Made by a program: the position numbers and the translations under genes
The notes under the pieces: model-generated
What the model was told of the DNA's origin: nothing
The model's database searches: none
What the model saw: the letters and a program-made list of their open reading frames with translations, nothing else
NCBI GenBank assembly: GCA_035196065.1
Contig: CP136575.1
Span: forward strand, 2,024,769 to 2,088,768
DNA: 64,000 bases
From: Sphingobium sp.
Lineage (GTDB): Bacteria; Pseudomonadota; Alphaproteobacteria; Sphingomonadales; Sphingomonadaceae
Direction of reading: 5' to 3'
In this document: positions 1-9,193 of the stretch, one piece after another
Layout of the letters: each line of letters starts with the position of its first letter
Position numbering within the stretch: position 1 is the stretch's first letter

Positions 1-1
1 T

Positions 2-718
2 GCGTCGATAACTGAAAGCTCAGCTTTCTGGATGGCTGCGGTCGGCGTGAAGTTAGAGATAACGGCTGATCCCGCAAAGGCATTGGCGGTTGCGACTGCG
101 GCAAGCACAGCCCGTCCGGCGGCGCAAAACCTCAAACTGTTTCGGGCACGCGCTCTGGAGCAAGCCGGTGACCGTAGCGCTGCGATCGCCATCTACCGCG
201 AACTGACGGCACCTGCCGGCAATGGGGGTGGTTTGCGGCCGCGCGCTTATGTCTATCTGATGCTCGCCTCGGCGCTTGATGCGCAGGGGCAATGGCCAGA
301 CGCGCGCGCCGCATTGGAACAGGCGTTGCAGATTGAGCCGGTTAATCCGCAGACGCTGAATTATCTTGGGTATAGCCTGTTGGAAAGGCGCGAGGATATA
401 GCGCGAGGTTTTGCGCTGGTTTCGCGCGCACACCAACTGGCCCCGCAATCTGCAGCGATCGCGGATTCGCTCGGATGGGCCTATTTCCTGACCGGAGACA
501 TAGAAAAGGCGATTCCGCTGCTTGAGGCTGCCGCCCAAGCTGAAGGTGGTGACGTCGCGATCAACGAACATCTGGGCGACGCCTATTGGCGCGTCGGTCG
601 GCGGATCGAGGCGCGCTTTGCCTGGCGCGCTGCGGTCGTGCAGGCAAGTGGCGCAGCGAGTGATAGGCTGACCCGCAAAATTGACCTTGGCTGGAGTGAA
701 GAGGTCGCCGCGCCTTGA
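2..718 (+). CDS. TPR-repeat protein, 5' end cut by window
   Basis: The frame is open from the first base, so the N-terminus lies outside the window and the internal ATG at 32 is probably not the start. At least 238 residues are visible. Repeated helical-pair patterns typical of tetratricopeptide repeats are seen, for example 'LASALDAQGQWPDARAALEQ', 'LNYLGYSLLERREDIARGF' and 'SLGWAYFLTGDIEKAIPLLE'. TPR proteins act as scaffolds and the partner is unknown; many alphaproteobacterial homologues are exported. The stop overlaps the TTG start of ispE (TTGA), so the two are probably translationally coupled. Confidence 0.8.
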   Translation, partial: ASITESSAFWMAAVGVKLEITADPAKALAVATAASTARPAAQNLKLFRARALEQAGDRSAAIAIYRELTAPAGNGGGLRPRAYVYLMLASALDAQGQWPDARAALEQALQIEPVNPQTLNYLGYSLLERREDIARGFALVSRAHQLAPQSAAIADSLGWAYFLTGDIEKAIPLLEAAAQAEGGDVAINEHLGDAYWRVGRRIEARFAWRAAVVQASGAASDRLTRKIDLGWSEEVAAP

Positions 719-1548
719 CCCCATCGCATGCGAGCGAAACGGCCTATGCCAAGATCAATCTGGCGTTGCATGTGCGCATGCGCCGGGCCGACGGTTATCA
801 TGAGTTGGAGACAGTCTTTGCCTTTGCCGAAGATGGCGACCGGCTGACCGTTGCCCCCGCCGAGGGCCTGTCACTGACGATCACTGGCCGCTTTGCCACA
901 GGGCTGTCTGCCGATGCCGATAATCTGGTGTTGCGTGCCGCGCGCTTGCTGCAGCAACGCTGCGGTATAGGGCAGGGGGCAGCCTTCACCTTGGATAAGC
1001 AGCTTCCAGTTGCTGCTGGCATAGGTGGTGGCTCGGCCGATGCGGCGGCCGCGTTGCGGCTAGCGGCCCGCCTGTGGGGCCTTGATGCCACGCAGCTATT
1101 GACCGCCGATCTTGGCGCGGAACTGGGGGCGGATGTGCCCGCATGCATCGCGTCACAAACCTGCATTGGGACAGGGGTGGGCGAACAACTTCTGCCTTTC
1201 GCCGATGCCGCAATTTCGGGGCGTGCCGTCCTTCTCGTCAACCCGTTGATTGCCTGCCCGACAGGGCCTGTGTTTCGCCAATGGGACGGCATGGATCGCG
1301 GGCCTTTGGATTTTGCTTGCTGGCTTCATGGACGCAATGACCTGGAAAAGCCGGCGATAGCGCTCCACCCCGAAATTGCAGAAGTGCTGCGTCAGCTGGA
1401 TATGACTAAGCCTGATCTGGCGCGCATGTCCGGCTCGGGCGCGACCTGCTTTGCACTTTATGCAAGTGTAGAGGCGCGTAATGATGCTCAACAGGCGATT
1501 GCGGCGGCTTGCCCGCAGTGGTGGACAATGGCATCATCGCTGAGATGA
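715..1548 (+). CDS. ispE: 4-diphosphocytidyl-2-C-methyl-D-erythritol kinase
   Basis: Phosphorylates the 2-OH of CDP-methylerythritol in the MEP isoprenoid pathway (cytoplasmic, ATP-dependent). The 277-residue protein has the N-terminal 'YAKINLAL' motif and the GHMP-kinase glycine/serine-rich ATP loop 'LPVAAGIGGGSADAA' at about residues 98-112. It also has the 'GADVPACI' segment and a C-terminal 'MSGSGATCFAL' motif. Start chosen: TTG at 715, which shares bases with the stop of the upstream TPR gene; no better ATG precedes the conserved YAKINL. The stop overlaps the next gene (ATGA). Family assignment is firm; the TTG start is an inference. Confidence 0.95.
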   Translation: MTPSHASETAYAKINLALHVRMRRADGYHELETVFAFAEDGDRLTVAPAEGLSLTITGRFATGLSADADNLVLRAARLLQQRCGIGQGAAFTLDKQLPVAAGIGGGSADAAAALRLAARLWGLDATQLLTADLGAELGADVPACIASQTCIGTGVGEQLLPFADAAISGRAVLLVNPLIACPTGPVFRQWDGMDRGPLDFACWLHGRNDLEKPAIALHPEIAEVLRQLDMTKPDLARMSGSGATCFALYASVEARNDAQQAIAAACPQWWTMASSLR

Positions 1549-2285
1549 GCGAACCTTGGAATATCGTTGGAACGCCCCAGTCCGGCGGCATATTGATCAT
1601 ATGCGACCATGCGTCAAACCATGTGCCGCAGGATGTCGCGCTTGGCATCGATCCGGCTTTGCTGGAACAGCATATTGCCTATGACATTGGCGTTGCTGGC
1701 GTAGCCCGCTATCTGGTCGAACTTGTAGGGCATGCTGCCTTTCTGGCAGTCCATTCCCGTCTGGTTGTCGATCTGAACCGCTATCCGGGCGATGCGAGTG
1801 CGGTGCCCGCGTCAAGTGACGGACACATCATTCCCGGCAATGATCTGTCCGCCGAAGAACGGCAGCGGCGGCTTGATCATTATTTCCATCCCTATCACCA
1901 CCGGCTTGAACATATTTTGGGAGAGGCGCGACCCCGGCTGATCCTATCGGTACACAGCTTCACCCCGCGTCTGGAAACCGATCCGCTTGCGGAACGGCCT
2001 TGGGAAATCGGCATACTCTATAATGATCATGCAACCGCATCGAGCTTTGCTATCGCCCATCTGGAGGGGGAGGGGCTGATTGTTGGCGACCAATTGCCCT
2101 ATTCTGGCAAAATGCTGAATGCGACGATGAATCGACATGCTGAGGCAAATGACATTCCCTATGTCGGTGTCGAAATCCGGCAAGATTTGATTGTCGACGC
2201 CGCCGGACAGGAAAGATTCGCAGCAATTCTTGACGAAATGGCGCAACATGTTGCGGAAAGGCTTGCGTCTGAAGGGCTAAGCTGA
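1545..2285 (+). CDS. N-formylglutamate amidohydrolase family protein
   Basis: A 246-residue protein of the N-formylglutamate amidohydrolase (FGase) family, Zn-dependent hydrolases that release formate or act on related N-acyl amino acids. Family-type motifs are 'ICDHASNHVP' near the N-terminus, 'HSRLVVDLNRYPGD', 'ILSVHSFTPRL' and 'GVEIRQDLI'. The ATG at 1545 overlaps the ispE stop (ATGA) and directly precedes the conserved region. No histidine-degradation genes are nearby, so a role in the Hut pathway is not supported by context and the true substrate is open. Confidence 0.85.
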   Translation: MSEPWNIVGTPQSGGILIICDHASNHVPQDVALGIDPALLEQHIAYDIGVAGVARYLVELVGHAAFLAVHSRLVVDLNRYPGDASAVPASSDGHIIPGNDLSAEERQRRLDHYFHPYHHRLEHILGEARPRLILSVHSFTPRLETDPLAERPWEIGILYNDHATASSFAIAHLEGEGLIVGDQLPYSGKMLNATMNRHAEANDIPYVGVEIRQDLIVDAAGQERFAAILDEMAQHVAERLASEGLS

Positions 2286-2346
2286 ATAGAGCCGAGCAGA
2301 TATTGGCATCTCCCTGCCAGTCGGTTCTTCACTCCAGCGAGGCCCC

Positions 2347-4068
2347 ATGACGCACACTTTCGACAAATCCAAACTGCCCAGCCGCCATGTTTCGGTGGGG
2401 CCTGAGCGTGCACCGCATCGCAGCTATTATTACGCCATGGGTCTGACCGAAGAGCAGATCATGCGCCCCTTTGTCGGGGTGGTGTCTGCCGGTAATGACA
2501 GCGCGCCTTGCAATACGGCGCTGGATCATCAGGCCGATGTCGCACGGCGGGGTGTTGATCAGGCAGGCGGGCTGTCGCGCCGCTTCAACACGATCACCGT
2601 CACTGATGGTATCGCCATGGGCCATCAGGGGATGAAAAGTTCGCTGGTTAGCCGTGAGGTGATTGCCGATTCAGTCGAGCTTTCAGTACGTGGCCATTGC
2701 TATGATGCGCTGGTCGGCTTTGCAGGTTGCGACAAATCGCTTCCGGGTATGATGATGGCGATGTTGCGGCTGAATGTTCCGTCGATCTTCGTTTATGGCG
2801 GGTCGATCTTGCCGGGCCGCTATCACGAAAAGGATGTGACCGTCGTTGATGTGTTCGAGGTTGTCGGCAAATATGCTGCCGGTGCCTGTCCGCTCGAGGA
2901 AGTGCATGCGCTGGAAAAAGTTGCCTGCCCCGGTCATGGCGCATGCGGCGGACAATATACTGCCAACACCATGGCCTGCGTGGCCGAGGCAATCGGGCTT
3001 TCGCTGCCCAATTCGAATATGGCACCCGCGCCTTACACCACGCGCGACCAGGTGGCCCATGCGGCAGGCACACAGATTATGGAATTGCTGGCACGCAATC
3101 TGCGCCCGCGAGAAATCTGCACGCGTGACGCGTTCATCAATGCGGCCCGTGTTGTTGCTGCAACCGGCGGTTCAACCAACGCTGCGCTGCATTTGCCGGC
3201 AATGGCAAGCGAGGCAGGCATTGATTTTGACCTGTTTGATGTCGCCGAAATCTTCAAAAGCACGCCCTATATGGCCGATCTGAAACCCGGCGGAAATTAT
3301 GTCGCAAAGGACATGTATGAAGCGGGGGGCGTCTATATGCTCATGAAATCGCTTTTGTCCGAAGGTTTGCTGCATGGCGACTGTATGACGGTTAGCGGCA
3401 AGACATTGGGTGAAAATATCGACCAGATTACCTGGAACCCGGACCAAAAGGTCATTTACCCGGCCACCGCCCCGCTGTCGCCGACAGGCGGAGTAGTCGG
3501 CCTACGCGGTTCGCTTGCCCCCGATGGCGCGATTGTGAAGGTTGCAGGGATGAGCCGCCTGCAATTCACCGGCCCGGCGCGCGTTTTTGAATGCGAGGAA
3601 GAGGCCTTTGCTGCGGTTGAAGAACGGTCGATCAAGGAAGGCGAAGTCATCGTGATCCGCTATGAAGGGCCCAAGGGCGGCCCCGGCATGCGTGAAATGC
3701 TCTCGACCACTGCCGCGCTCTACGGGCTTGGTATGGGCGAAAAGGTGGCGCTGATCACCGACGGCCGCTTTTCAGGCGCAACACGCGGCTTCTGTATCGG
3801 CCATGTCGGCCCCGAAGCAGCCGAATGCGGGCCGATCGCGCTGGTCGAAAATGGTGACGAAATCGCTATCGATGCTGAAAAGGGGACAATCGACCTCAAC
3901 GTTGCCGAAGAGGTGCTTGCGGAGCGGCGTAAACTTTGGAAGCCGCGATCGTCCGATTATGGGTCAGGCGCTTTGTGGCGCTATGCACAGACTGTCGGCC
4001 CTGCCTATAAGGGGGCTCTTACGCATCCCGGAGGCAAGGAAGAAAGGCATGTTTACGCGGACATCTAG
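2347..4068 (+). CDS. ilvD: Dihydroxy-acid dehydratase
   Basis: Dehydrates 2,3-dihydroxy-isovalerate and 2,3-dihydroxy-3-methylvalerate to the 2-keto acids in valine/isoleucine synthesis (cytoplasmic Fe-S enzyme). The 573 residues match the family length. Cluster-ligand cysteines fall at about residues 55 ('DSAPCNTAL'), 128 ('[11 protein letters not shown]') and 200 ('[15 protein letters not shown]'). The related phosphogluconate dehydratase Edd was considered, but the CDKSLPG and GHGACGG context fits IlvD. The gene's last 20 bases overlap the start of the downstream lipoprotein gene. Confidence 0.95.
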   Translation: MTHTFDKSKLPSRHVSVGPERAPHRSYYYAMGLTEEQIMRPFVGVVSAGNDSAPCNTALDHQADVARRGVDQAGGLSRRFNTITVTDGIAMGHQGMKSSLVSREVIADSVELSVRGHCYDALVGFAGCDKSLPGMMMAMLRLNVPSIFVYGGSILPGRYHEKDVTVVDVFEVVGKYAAGACPLEEVHALEKVACPGHGACGGQYTANTMACVAEAIGLSLPNSNMAPAPYTTRDQVAHAAGTQIMELLARNLRPREICTRDAFINAARVVAATGGSTNAALHLPAMASEAGIDFDLFDVAEIFKSTPYMADLKPGGNYVAKDMYEAGGVYMLMKSLLSEGLLHGDCMTVSGKTLGENIDQITWNPDQKVIYPATAPLSPTGGVVGLRGSLAPDGAIVKVAGMSRLQFTGPARVFECEEEAFAAVEERSIKEGEVIVIRYEGPKGGPGMREMLSTTAALYGLGMGEKVALITDGRFSGATRGFCIGHVGPEAAECGPIALVENGDEIAIDAEKGTIDLNVAEEVLAERRKLWKPRSSDYGSGALWRYAQTVGPAYKGALTHPGGKEERHVYADI

Positions 4069-4456
4069 TCTGGCAGCACTTGCTGCCGTCGCAACGCTTA
4101 CGGCATGTGGTGAAGGCAACAGCCTTGCCGATGCAGAGCGTGGTGCTGCGGGCGATGCGGCGGCCGCGGGCAGGATAGAATGCGCGCTTGCAGGCGGCGC
4201 CGATTTTGAGCGCGTGTGCACTACGGAAACGCTTGCAGGCGAAAGGGGACGAATGCTGGTCATCCGGCATCCCGATGGCGGCTTTCGTCGTTTCGATATC
4301 CTGACAGACGGCCGTGGGCTCGCCCCGGCCGACGGTTTTGATGAAACCAGGATCAAGATCCTTGAAGGCGGCATGATTGAGGTGAAATCGGGCGACGATG
4401 CCTATCGCCTGCCTGCCGCGATCAAGGGGGCCGAGGAAAAGCCTGCCGCAAAATAG
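4049..4456 (+). CDS. Small predicted lipoprotein
   Basis: A 135-residue protein with a type II signal: charged start (MFTR), hydrophobic stretch, then a lipobox 'LTAC' with the lipidated cysteine at residue 20. The mature part is hydrophilic with no domain I can name; it contains '[18 protein letters not shown]' and ends in a short Ala/Lys-rich tail. Start chosen: ATG at 4049, giving a 20-base overlap with ilvD, because the longer in-frame reading lacks a signal. It may serve the envelope; function unknown. Confidence 0.7.
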   Translation: MFTRTSSLAALAAVATLTACGEGNSLADAERGAAGDAAAAGRIECALAGGADFERVCTTETLAGERGRMLVIRHPDGGFRRFDILTDGRGLAPADGFDETRIKILEGGMIEVKSGDDAYRLPAAIKGAEEKPAAK

Positions 4457-4504
4457 GCAAAGTCACCGCTTGCTAGTCGCGGCCTGCACGGGCAAGGCGC
4501 GACG

Positions 4505-5704
4505 ATGGCTGAAGCACTAGATATCATCCGCATTGCGGCCCGGGGCGACGGCGTGACTGCCGATGGCCGGCATGTTCCCTTGGCAGCGCCGGGCGACCGA
4601 TTAAATCCTGATGGCGGGCTGGTCCATGGCCCGCACCATGTAGAGCCACCCTGTCGCCATTTCCCTTTGTGTGGCGGCTGCGAATTGCAGCATATTGACG
4701 AGGAAAGCCTTGCGGTTTTCGTGCAGGAAAGGGTGCTCCACGCGCTTGCCTCCCAACAGGTGGAGGCCGAATCCGTGATGCCGGTGCATCTGTCGCCAGC
4801 GGCGACGCGCCGACGGATTGCGGTCCGTTCAGCATGGGCCGGTCGGAATTTCCAACTGGGGTTCAGCACGGAAAAAAGCCACCGCATAATCGATCTGCAG
4901 CAATGTGAGGTGATGGCGTCGGAGCTTTTCGCGCTGATGAAGCCATTGCGCGCCTTTCTTGCTCCACGCGTCGCGCAAAAGCGCAATGTCCAAGTGAAGC
5001 TGGCGTTGATCGATCAGGGCGTTGATCTGCTGATCGAAAACCTGACCATAGAGGGTCTGGAGGCGCATGAAGCATTATCCGCATTTGCGTCGGAAAACCG
5101 GCTTGCCCGTCTGTCACTTGATGATGGCTTTGGTCCCACGACATTGTGGGAGCCTGAGCCTGCAACGATCACGCTGGGCGGTGCGCCGGTCGCCTATCCA
5201 CCCTATGCCTTTCTGCAGGCGACGCGTGATGGAGAGGCGGCGCTGATTGCGGCGGCACATGACGTGATTGGTGATGCGAAACTGGTTGCGGATCTGTTTG
5301 CCGGTCTTGGCACCTTTGCGCTGTCGATTGCCGAGGGACGTAAGGTCTACGCAGCGGAGGCTGATCGCGCGGCAACACTGGCGTTGAAAAGTGCGGCAGG
5401 CCATGCGCAGCGCAGCGTCTTTGCCGAGCATCGCGATCTTTTTCGCAGGCCGCTTGATAGTGCGGAATTGAACCGGTTCGGCGCGGTTATTCTTGATCCG
5501 CCGCGGGCAGGGGCCCGCGAACAGATTGGCCAGTTGGCATCATCACAAGTCGCCAAAATCGCCTATGTGAGTTGTAACCCCGGCAGCTTTGCCCGCGATG
5601 CCAAGCAGTTGGTCGATGCAGGTTATAGGTTGCAGCGGATCTGGCCCGTGGGCCAGTTCCGCTGGTCAACCCATGTCGAGTTGGTTGGCGAGTTCAGCCG
5701 TTAG
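4505..5704 (+). CDS. rlmD: 23S rRNA (uracil-C5)-methyltransferase, RlmD/TrmA family
   Basis: SAM-dependent RNA m5U methyltransferase of the TrmA/RlmCD family, 399 residues. Four cysteines fit the family's [4Fe-4S] cluster: C50, C56, C59 ('CRHFPLCGGC') and C134 ('LQQCEVM'). The SAM-binding segment is 'ADLFAGLGTFAL'. The catalytic part shows 'ILDPPRAGA' and the nucleophile motif 'YVSCNPGSFARD'. The N-terminal TRAM domain looks short. The gene is convergent with the MAPEG gene and the two stop codons interlock at 5701-5704. Assignment to RlmD rather than another family member is by the Fe-S motif; the exact target U is inferred. Confidence 0.85.
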   Translation: MAEALDIIRIAARGDGVTADGRHVPLAAPGDRLNPDGGLVHGPHHVEPPCRHFPLCGGCELQHIDEESLAVFVQERVLHALASQQVEAESVMPVHLSPAATRRRIAVRSAWAGRNFQLGFSTEKSHRIIDLQQCEVMASELFALMKPLRAFLAPRVAQKRNVQVKLALIDQGVDLLIENLTIEGLEAHEALSAFASENRLARLSLDDGFGPTTLWEPEPATITLGGAPVAYPPYAFLQATRDGEAALIAAAHDVIGDAKLVADLFAGLGTFALSIAEGRKVYAAEADRAATLALKSAAGHAQRSVFAEHRDLFRRPLDSAELNRFGAVILDPPRAGAREQIGQLASSQVAKIAYVSCNPGSFARDAKQLVDAGYRLQRIWPVGQFRWSTHVELVGEFSR

Positions 5705-6135
5705 AAGACCGCCAATATCGCGTGCAGTACCAATGCCATCAGCGCGAGGCTGGACAGCGTGAACAGCAAGAAGCGGCCTGCAACCTTGTTGACAAGCGAC
5801 TGCCAGAGGCTGTGCGCAATGCGCAATCCAACATAGACCCATGCAATCGACGCATTAGCTCCACCCCCCTGGCCGATCATCGCCAGTACGATCGCCACCG
5901 CGTAAAACACCGTCGGCGCTTCGTGAAGATGGTTGTAATTATGTGCTTTCCATTGCGCACTGCCCGGAAGGATCGCGTCCAGCTTTGCCCCTGTCCAGCC
6001 CACATCGGCACCGGGCGCTCCATCCTTGGGCAATTTGCCAATGGCAGGAAGACGCGTTGCGTACATCCAGAGCCACATCAGCATCGTCCATCCCGCCAGG
6101 ACGACGACCGGTTTCAAAATTTCAGCATTTTCCAT
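5701..6135 (-). CDS. MAPEG family membrane protein (copy 2)
   Basis: A 144-residue protein with about four hydrophobic segments in the MAPEG layout (membrane-associated proteins in eicosanoid and glutathione metabolism). It carries the family-like 'HNYNHLHEAPTVFYAVAI' and 'VYVGLRIAHSLWQ' segments. A strong Shine-Dalgarno (GGGGAGGAGA) precedes the ATG. It is a diverged tandem paralogue of the gene at 6161-6586, 25 bases upstream. Glutathione-dependent detoxification or peroxidase activity is possible from the family but not shown here. Confidence 0.85.
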   Translation of the reverse strand: MENAEILKPVVVLAGWTMLMWLWMYATRLPAIGKLPKDGAPGADVGWTGAKLDAILPGSAQWKAHNYNHLHEAPTVFYAVAIVLAMIGQGGGANASIAWVYVGLRIAHSLWQSLVNKVAGRFLLFTLSSLALMALVLHAILAVF

Positions 6136-6160
6136 AAATTCTCCTCCCCTTCGTTTGAAT

Positions 6161-6586
6161 TCAGATTGTTGCGATCACCGCATGGATCGCCAAGGCGACA
6201 AGGCACAGCGATGATGCAAGGAATAAGGCAAAGCGCACGGAAACCTTGTTGATGCTTGCCTGATAGACCGAGTGGACGACGCGGATTGCGACATAGGCCC
6301 AGGCGAGGTTCACCATCAGAGGTGTCGCCGCATCGGCGAGATGCAGAATGATCACCGCAGCATAGAAAACTGTCGGCTGTTCCATCAGATGCGCATAATT
6401 ATGCGAGGCCCATGCGGCCTGTGGTGTCAGCAACGGATCAATATCCTGACCGCGCAGCCCGGGCGCTGGCGGCGGGCGCTGCCCCAATTTGGATACTGCG
6501 CTAAAGCGGGCATAGGCCAGCCAGAACATCATCACCATCGACCATGCGACAAGTACCGCCGCAGGCGCAAGAATTGTACCACCCAT
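6161..6586 (-). CDS. MAPEG family membrane protein (copy 1)
   Basis: A 141-residue integral membrane protein with four hydrophobic segments and the same core as its neighbour: 'SHNYAHLMEQPTVFYAAVI' and 'YVAIRVVHSVYQASINKV'. It lies 25 bases upstream of the second MAPEG gene, so the pair is probably one operon made by tandem duplication. Its Shine-Dalgarno (GGGGAGG) lies inside the 3' arm of a terminator-like hairpin ending the polyamine transcript, so its translation or read-through may depend on that structure (inference). Confidence 0.85.
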   Translation of the reverse strand: MGGTILAPAAVLVAWSMVMMFWLAYARFSAVSKLGQRPPPAPGLRGQDIDPLLTPQAAWASHNYAHLMEQPTVFYAAVIILHLADAATPLMVNLAWAYVAIRVVHSVYQASINKVSVRFALFLASSLCLVALAIHAVIATI

Positions 6587-6589
6587 ATG

Positions 6590-6621
6590 AAAAACCCTCC
6601 CCGTTTTTGATACGGGAAGGG
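6590..6621 (-). terminator. Rho-independent terminator after ornithine decarboxylase
   Basis: On the minus strand CCCTTCCCGT pairs with ACGGGGAGGG (10 bp, one U-G wobble, 7-base loop) and is followed by TTTTTC. It lies 50 bases past the decarboxylase stop. The GGGGAGG in the 3' arm is also the likely ribosome-binding site of the next MAPEG gene, whose ATG follows 8 bases later. Confidence 0.75.
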
Positions 6622-6671
6622 TGCTTCACTGACTGTAAATTGTCAAATGCAACTTGTTGCCATTGCAGGCC

Positions 6672-7883
6672 TTATTGGGCGGACCTTTTGCCTATCGCAA
6701 CCACATTGCCGGCATCATTTGCCGCAATGCGGGTGTAGAGGCTGGCCATGGGCTCATCCTCGACGATGATATCTTCGGTGTCGCCAAAGCCGTTAAATTC
6801 GGTCCGCATTGCGCAGCCATAGGCGCCGAGCATGCCGACCTCAATATAGTCGCCTGCTTGCGTATCGGCGGGCAGGATGAACGGCCCTGCCATATAGTCC
6901 ATGTCGTCGCAGGTCGGGCCGTAAAAGGCGAACTCGGCCATGTCGTCGCTGGCATTATCGCGGACAAGGTTGACCGGAAAACGCCAGGCAACATGGGCTG
7001 CATCAAATAAGGCGCCATAGCTGCCATCATTGATGTACAGTTCGTTCCCACGGCGCTTTTCCACGCGCACAAGTAGCGAGGCATATTCGGCGCACAGCGC
7101 ACGGCCCGGTTCGCACCACAACTCTGCCGAATAGCTGATCGGCAGGTCTTCAAAACAGCGGTGGATCGTTTCGAAATAGCCTTCAAGCGCAGGCGGTTCC
7201 ATGCCCGGATAGACCGAGGGGAAGCCGCCGCCAACGTCTACTACGTCAACGGTAACCGATGCCTCTACAATCGCGGCACGCACAAGTTCCATTGCCTCTG
7301 CATAGGCGGCAGGCGTCATCGCCTGGCTGCCGACATGAAAGGCAATTCCGAGGCTATCGGCCACCTGGCGGGTGGCGACGAGAAGGTCGGCAACCTCCGA
7401 CGGATCGGCACCGAATTTCGCAGCCAAGCTTAGCTTTGCATGATCCGACGACACGCGGATGCGCACGCACAGTTCAAGGTCGGTCGCCAGCACGCCATCA
7501 CTGGCGGTCGCGCGCACGATCTTTTCCAGTTCCTCGCGGCTGTCGAGGCTGAAGGTACGCACGCCGTGATTGTGATAGGCTTGGGCGATGGCACGCTCTG
7601 ACTTCACCGGATGCATGAAGCACAGCTTCGCCTCTGGCAGGAATTTGTGCACCAACCGCACTTCGCCGAGCGAAGCCACGTCAAAATGCGTGATTCCAGC
7701 CGCCCACAGCGTTTCGAGAAGCGCAGGCGAGGGATTGGCCTTCACGGCATAAAGCGACTTGCCCGGAAACTTCTCAACAAAGAAGCGGGCGGCGCGCGTC
7801 GCAGCATGCGGGCGTAGGAGTGTTACGGGCTCGTCCGGGCGCAGGGCGCGGACTAGGGACGCAGCATCAGGATGTTCGTACAA
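6672..7883 (-). CDS. Ornithine decarboxylase, fold-type III (alanine racemase-like)
   Basis: PLP-dependent decarboxylase of the eukaryotic-type ODC/diaminopimelate decarboxylase group, 403 residues, making putrescine from ornithine (lysine to cadaverine possible). The PLP lysine is K48 in 'LYAVKANPSP'. The glycine-rich phosphate-binding segment is 'VVDVGGGFPSVYPG', and the active-site cysteine motif is 'YGPTCDDMDYM'. The only start that includes the N-terminus is TTG at 7883, with a weak Shine-Dalgarno, so the first residues are uncertain. It lies 155 bases downstream of two carboxynorspermidine genes, which would use its putrescine to make spermidine. Confidence 0.9.
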   Translation of the reverse strand: MYEHPDAASLVRALRPDEPVTLLRPHAATRAARFFVEKFPGKSLYAVKANPSPALLETLWAAGITHFDVASLGEVRLVHKFLPEAKLCFMHPVKSERAIAQAYHNHGVRTFSLDSREELEKIVRATASDGVLATDLELCVRIRVSSDHAKLSLAAKFGADPSEVADLLVATRQVADSLGIAFHVGSQAMTPAAYAEAMELVRAAIVEASVTVDVVDVGGGFPSVYPGMEPPALEGYFETIHRCFEDLPISYSAELWCEPGRALCAEYASLLVRVEKRRGNELYINDGSYGALFDAAHVAWRFPVNLVRDNASDDMAEFAFYGPTCDDMDYMAGPFILPADTQAGDYIEVGMLGAYGCAMRTEFNGFGDTEDIIVEDEPMASLYTRIAANDAGNVVAIGKRSAQ

Positions 7884-8038
7884 CTCAAGGGACCCCCAAT
7901 AGTCTGTTAAACCGATAAAAAGCGAACAAGGCTGCCTTGCGGTTATTGGAAGTCCCCCTGGGGCAGCGGAGCGTGCCTATATGATTCGGGGGGGTATTTG
8001 TAAAGGGATAATAGACCCGTGTTGCGATCGGTAATTCG

Positions 8039-9193
8039 TCAGGAAAGTCGATCCCTGAACGTCTCCCACCCGAATTCCCGCACGCAGCGCAACTCGTCGG
8101 TTCCGCTGTTCCACAGCCAGATTGAGGGCAGGGGCACGCCGTTAAAGGTCGTGGTCTTCACCATCGAATAATGCGCCTGATCGAGGAAGGCAAAGCGCTG
8201 GCCGGGTTCTGCCGGGACAGGTAAGTGGTAATCGCCGATGATGTCTCCGGCGAGGCAGCTGGGGCCACCCAAGCGGATCGCGTTGCCATCCGCCAATTCA
8301 CCCAGCATGGCGGGGCGGTAGGGGGCCTCTATCACGTCGGGCATGTGGCAGGTGGCGCTGATATCGGTGATGCCGATGGGCATGCCATTGTCAAACACAT
8401 CGAGCAGTTCGCCGACCAATATCCCTGCGTCGAGGGCAATGGCTTCGCCGGGTTCCAGATAGACATCGCAGCCGGTTTCGGTGCGCACGGCCTTGATGAA
8501 TTCGACCAGATCGTCGCGTTGGTAATCGGCGCGGGTGATATGGTGGCCACCGCCGAAATTGAGCCATTTCAGTTGGCCGAAATAGGGTGCGATCTCGGGC
8601 TTCAGGCTTTCCCATGTGCGTTTGAGAGGTTCGAAGTCTTGCTCGCACAATGTATGGAAATGCAGGCCCGATACGCCCTCAAGATGCTCTGGCCTTAACT
8701 GGCTTACAGGAAAGCCAAGACGCGAGCTGGGCTGGCAGGGGTCATATTTCGCGACCTCGCCTTCGGCATGTTCGGGGTTGATGCGCAGGCCGACGTCAGT
8801 TGTTTCGTCCAGATACTCCGTAAAGCGGACATGCTGCATCGGGGAATTGAAGATGACATGGTCGGAAATCGAAACGATCTCCGCCATGTCGGCGGCCTTG
8901 TATCCGGCGCAATAGGTTGCAATCTCGCCCTTGTAATAATCCCGGGCGAGCCGCGATTCCCAAAGGCCTGAACTGCACACGCCATCGAGATATTCGCCGA
9001 TTACCGGTGCCAGCGACCACATGGAAAAGGCCTTCATGGCGCACAGCACCTTGGCCCCGCTGCGCGCCTTTACATCGGCAAGGATCGCAAGGTTCCGCCG
9101 CACCGCCGCCTCGTCCACGACAAAGGCGGGCGTTGGCACGCGGTTCAGGTCAAATCGGGCAAAGGCCCCGGGATCGCCGGCTCTGGTTTCCAT
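8039..9193 (-). CDS. nspC: Carboxynorspermidine/carboxyspermidine decarboxylase
   Basis: PLP enzyme (fold type III, 384 residues) that decarboxylates carboxyspermidine or carboxynorspermidine in the SAM-independent spermidine route. The PLP lysine is K54 in 'LCAMKAFSMW'. Other family marks are 'GLHFHTLCEQ', 'LNFGGGHHITR' and 'EPGEAIALDAG', plus a late 'CHMPDVIEAPYRPA' segment. The ATG shares one base with the stop of the upstream dehydrogenase (TGATG), so the two are coupled. Together with the decarboxylase at 6672 this gives putrescine to spermidine without S-adenosylmethionine decarboxylase. Confidence 0.93.
   Translation of the reverse strand: METRAGDPGAFARFDLNRVPTPAFVVDEAAVRRNLAILADVKARSGAKVLCAMKAFSMWSLAPVIGEYLDGVCSSGLWESRLARDYYKGEIATYCAGYKAADMAEIVSISDHVIFNSPMQHVRFTEYLDETTDVGLRINPEHAEGEVAKYDPCQPSSRLGFPVSQLRPEHLEGVSGLHFHTLCEQDFEPLKRTWESLKPEIAPYFGQLKWLNFGGGHHITRADYQRDDLVEFIKAVRTETGCDVYLEPGEAIALDAGILVGELLDVFDNGMPIGITDISATCHMPDVIEAPYRPAMLGELADGNAIRLGGPSCLAGDIIGDYHLPVPAEPGQRFAFLDQAHYSMVKTTTFNGVPLPSIWLWNSGTDELRCVREFGWETFRDRLS

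Noticed and set aside
2347-4068. Phosphogluconate dehydratase (Edd) instead of IlvD
   Set aside because: Cysteine contexts CDKSLPG and GHGACGG fit dihydroxy-acid dehydratase, and no Entner-Doudoroff partner is adjacent.
7884-8038. Leader RNA or riboswitch upstream of ornithine decarboxylase
   Set aside because: The 155-base gap has only short GC-rich dyads; no recognisable conserved RNA motif could be identified by eye.
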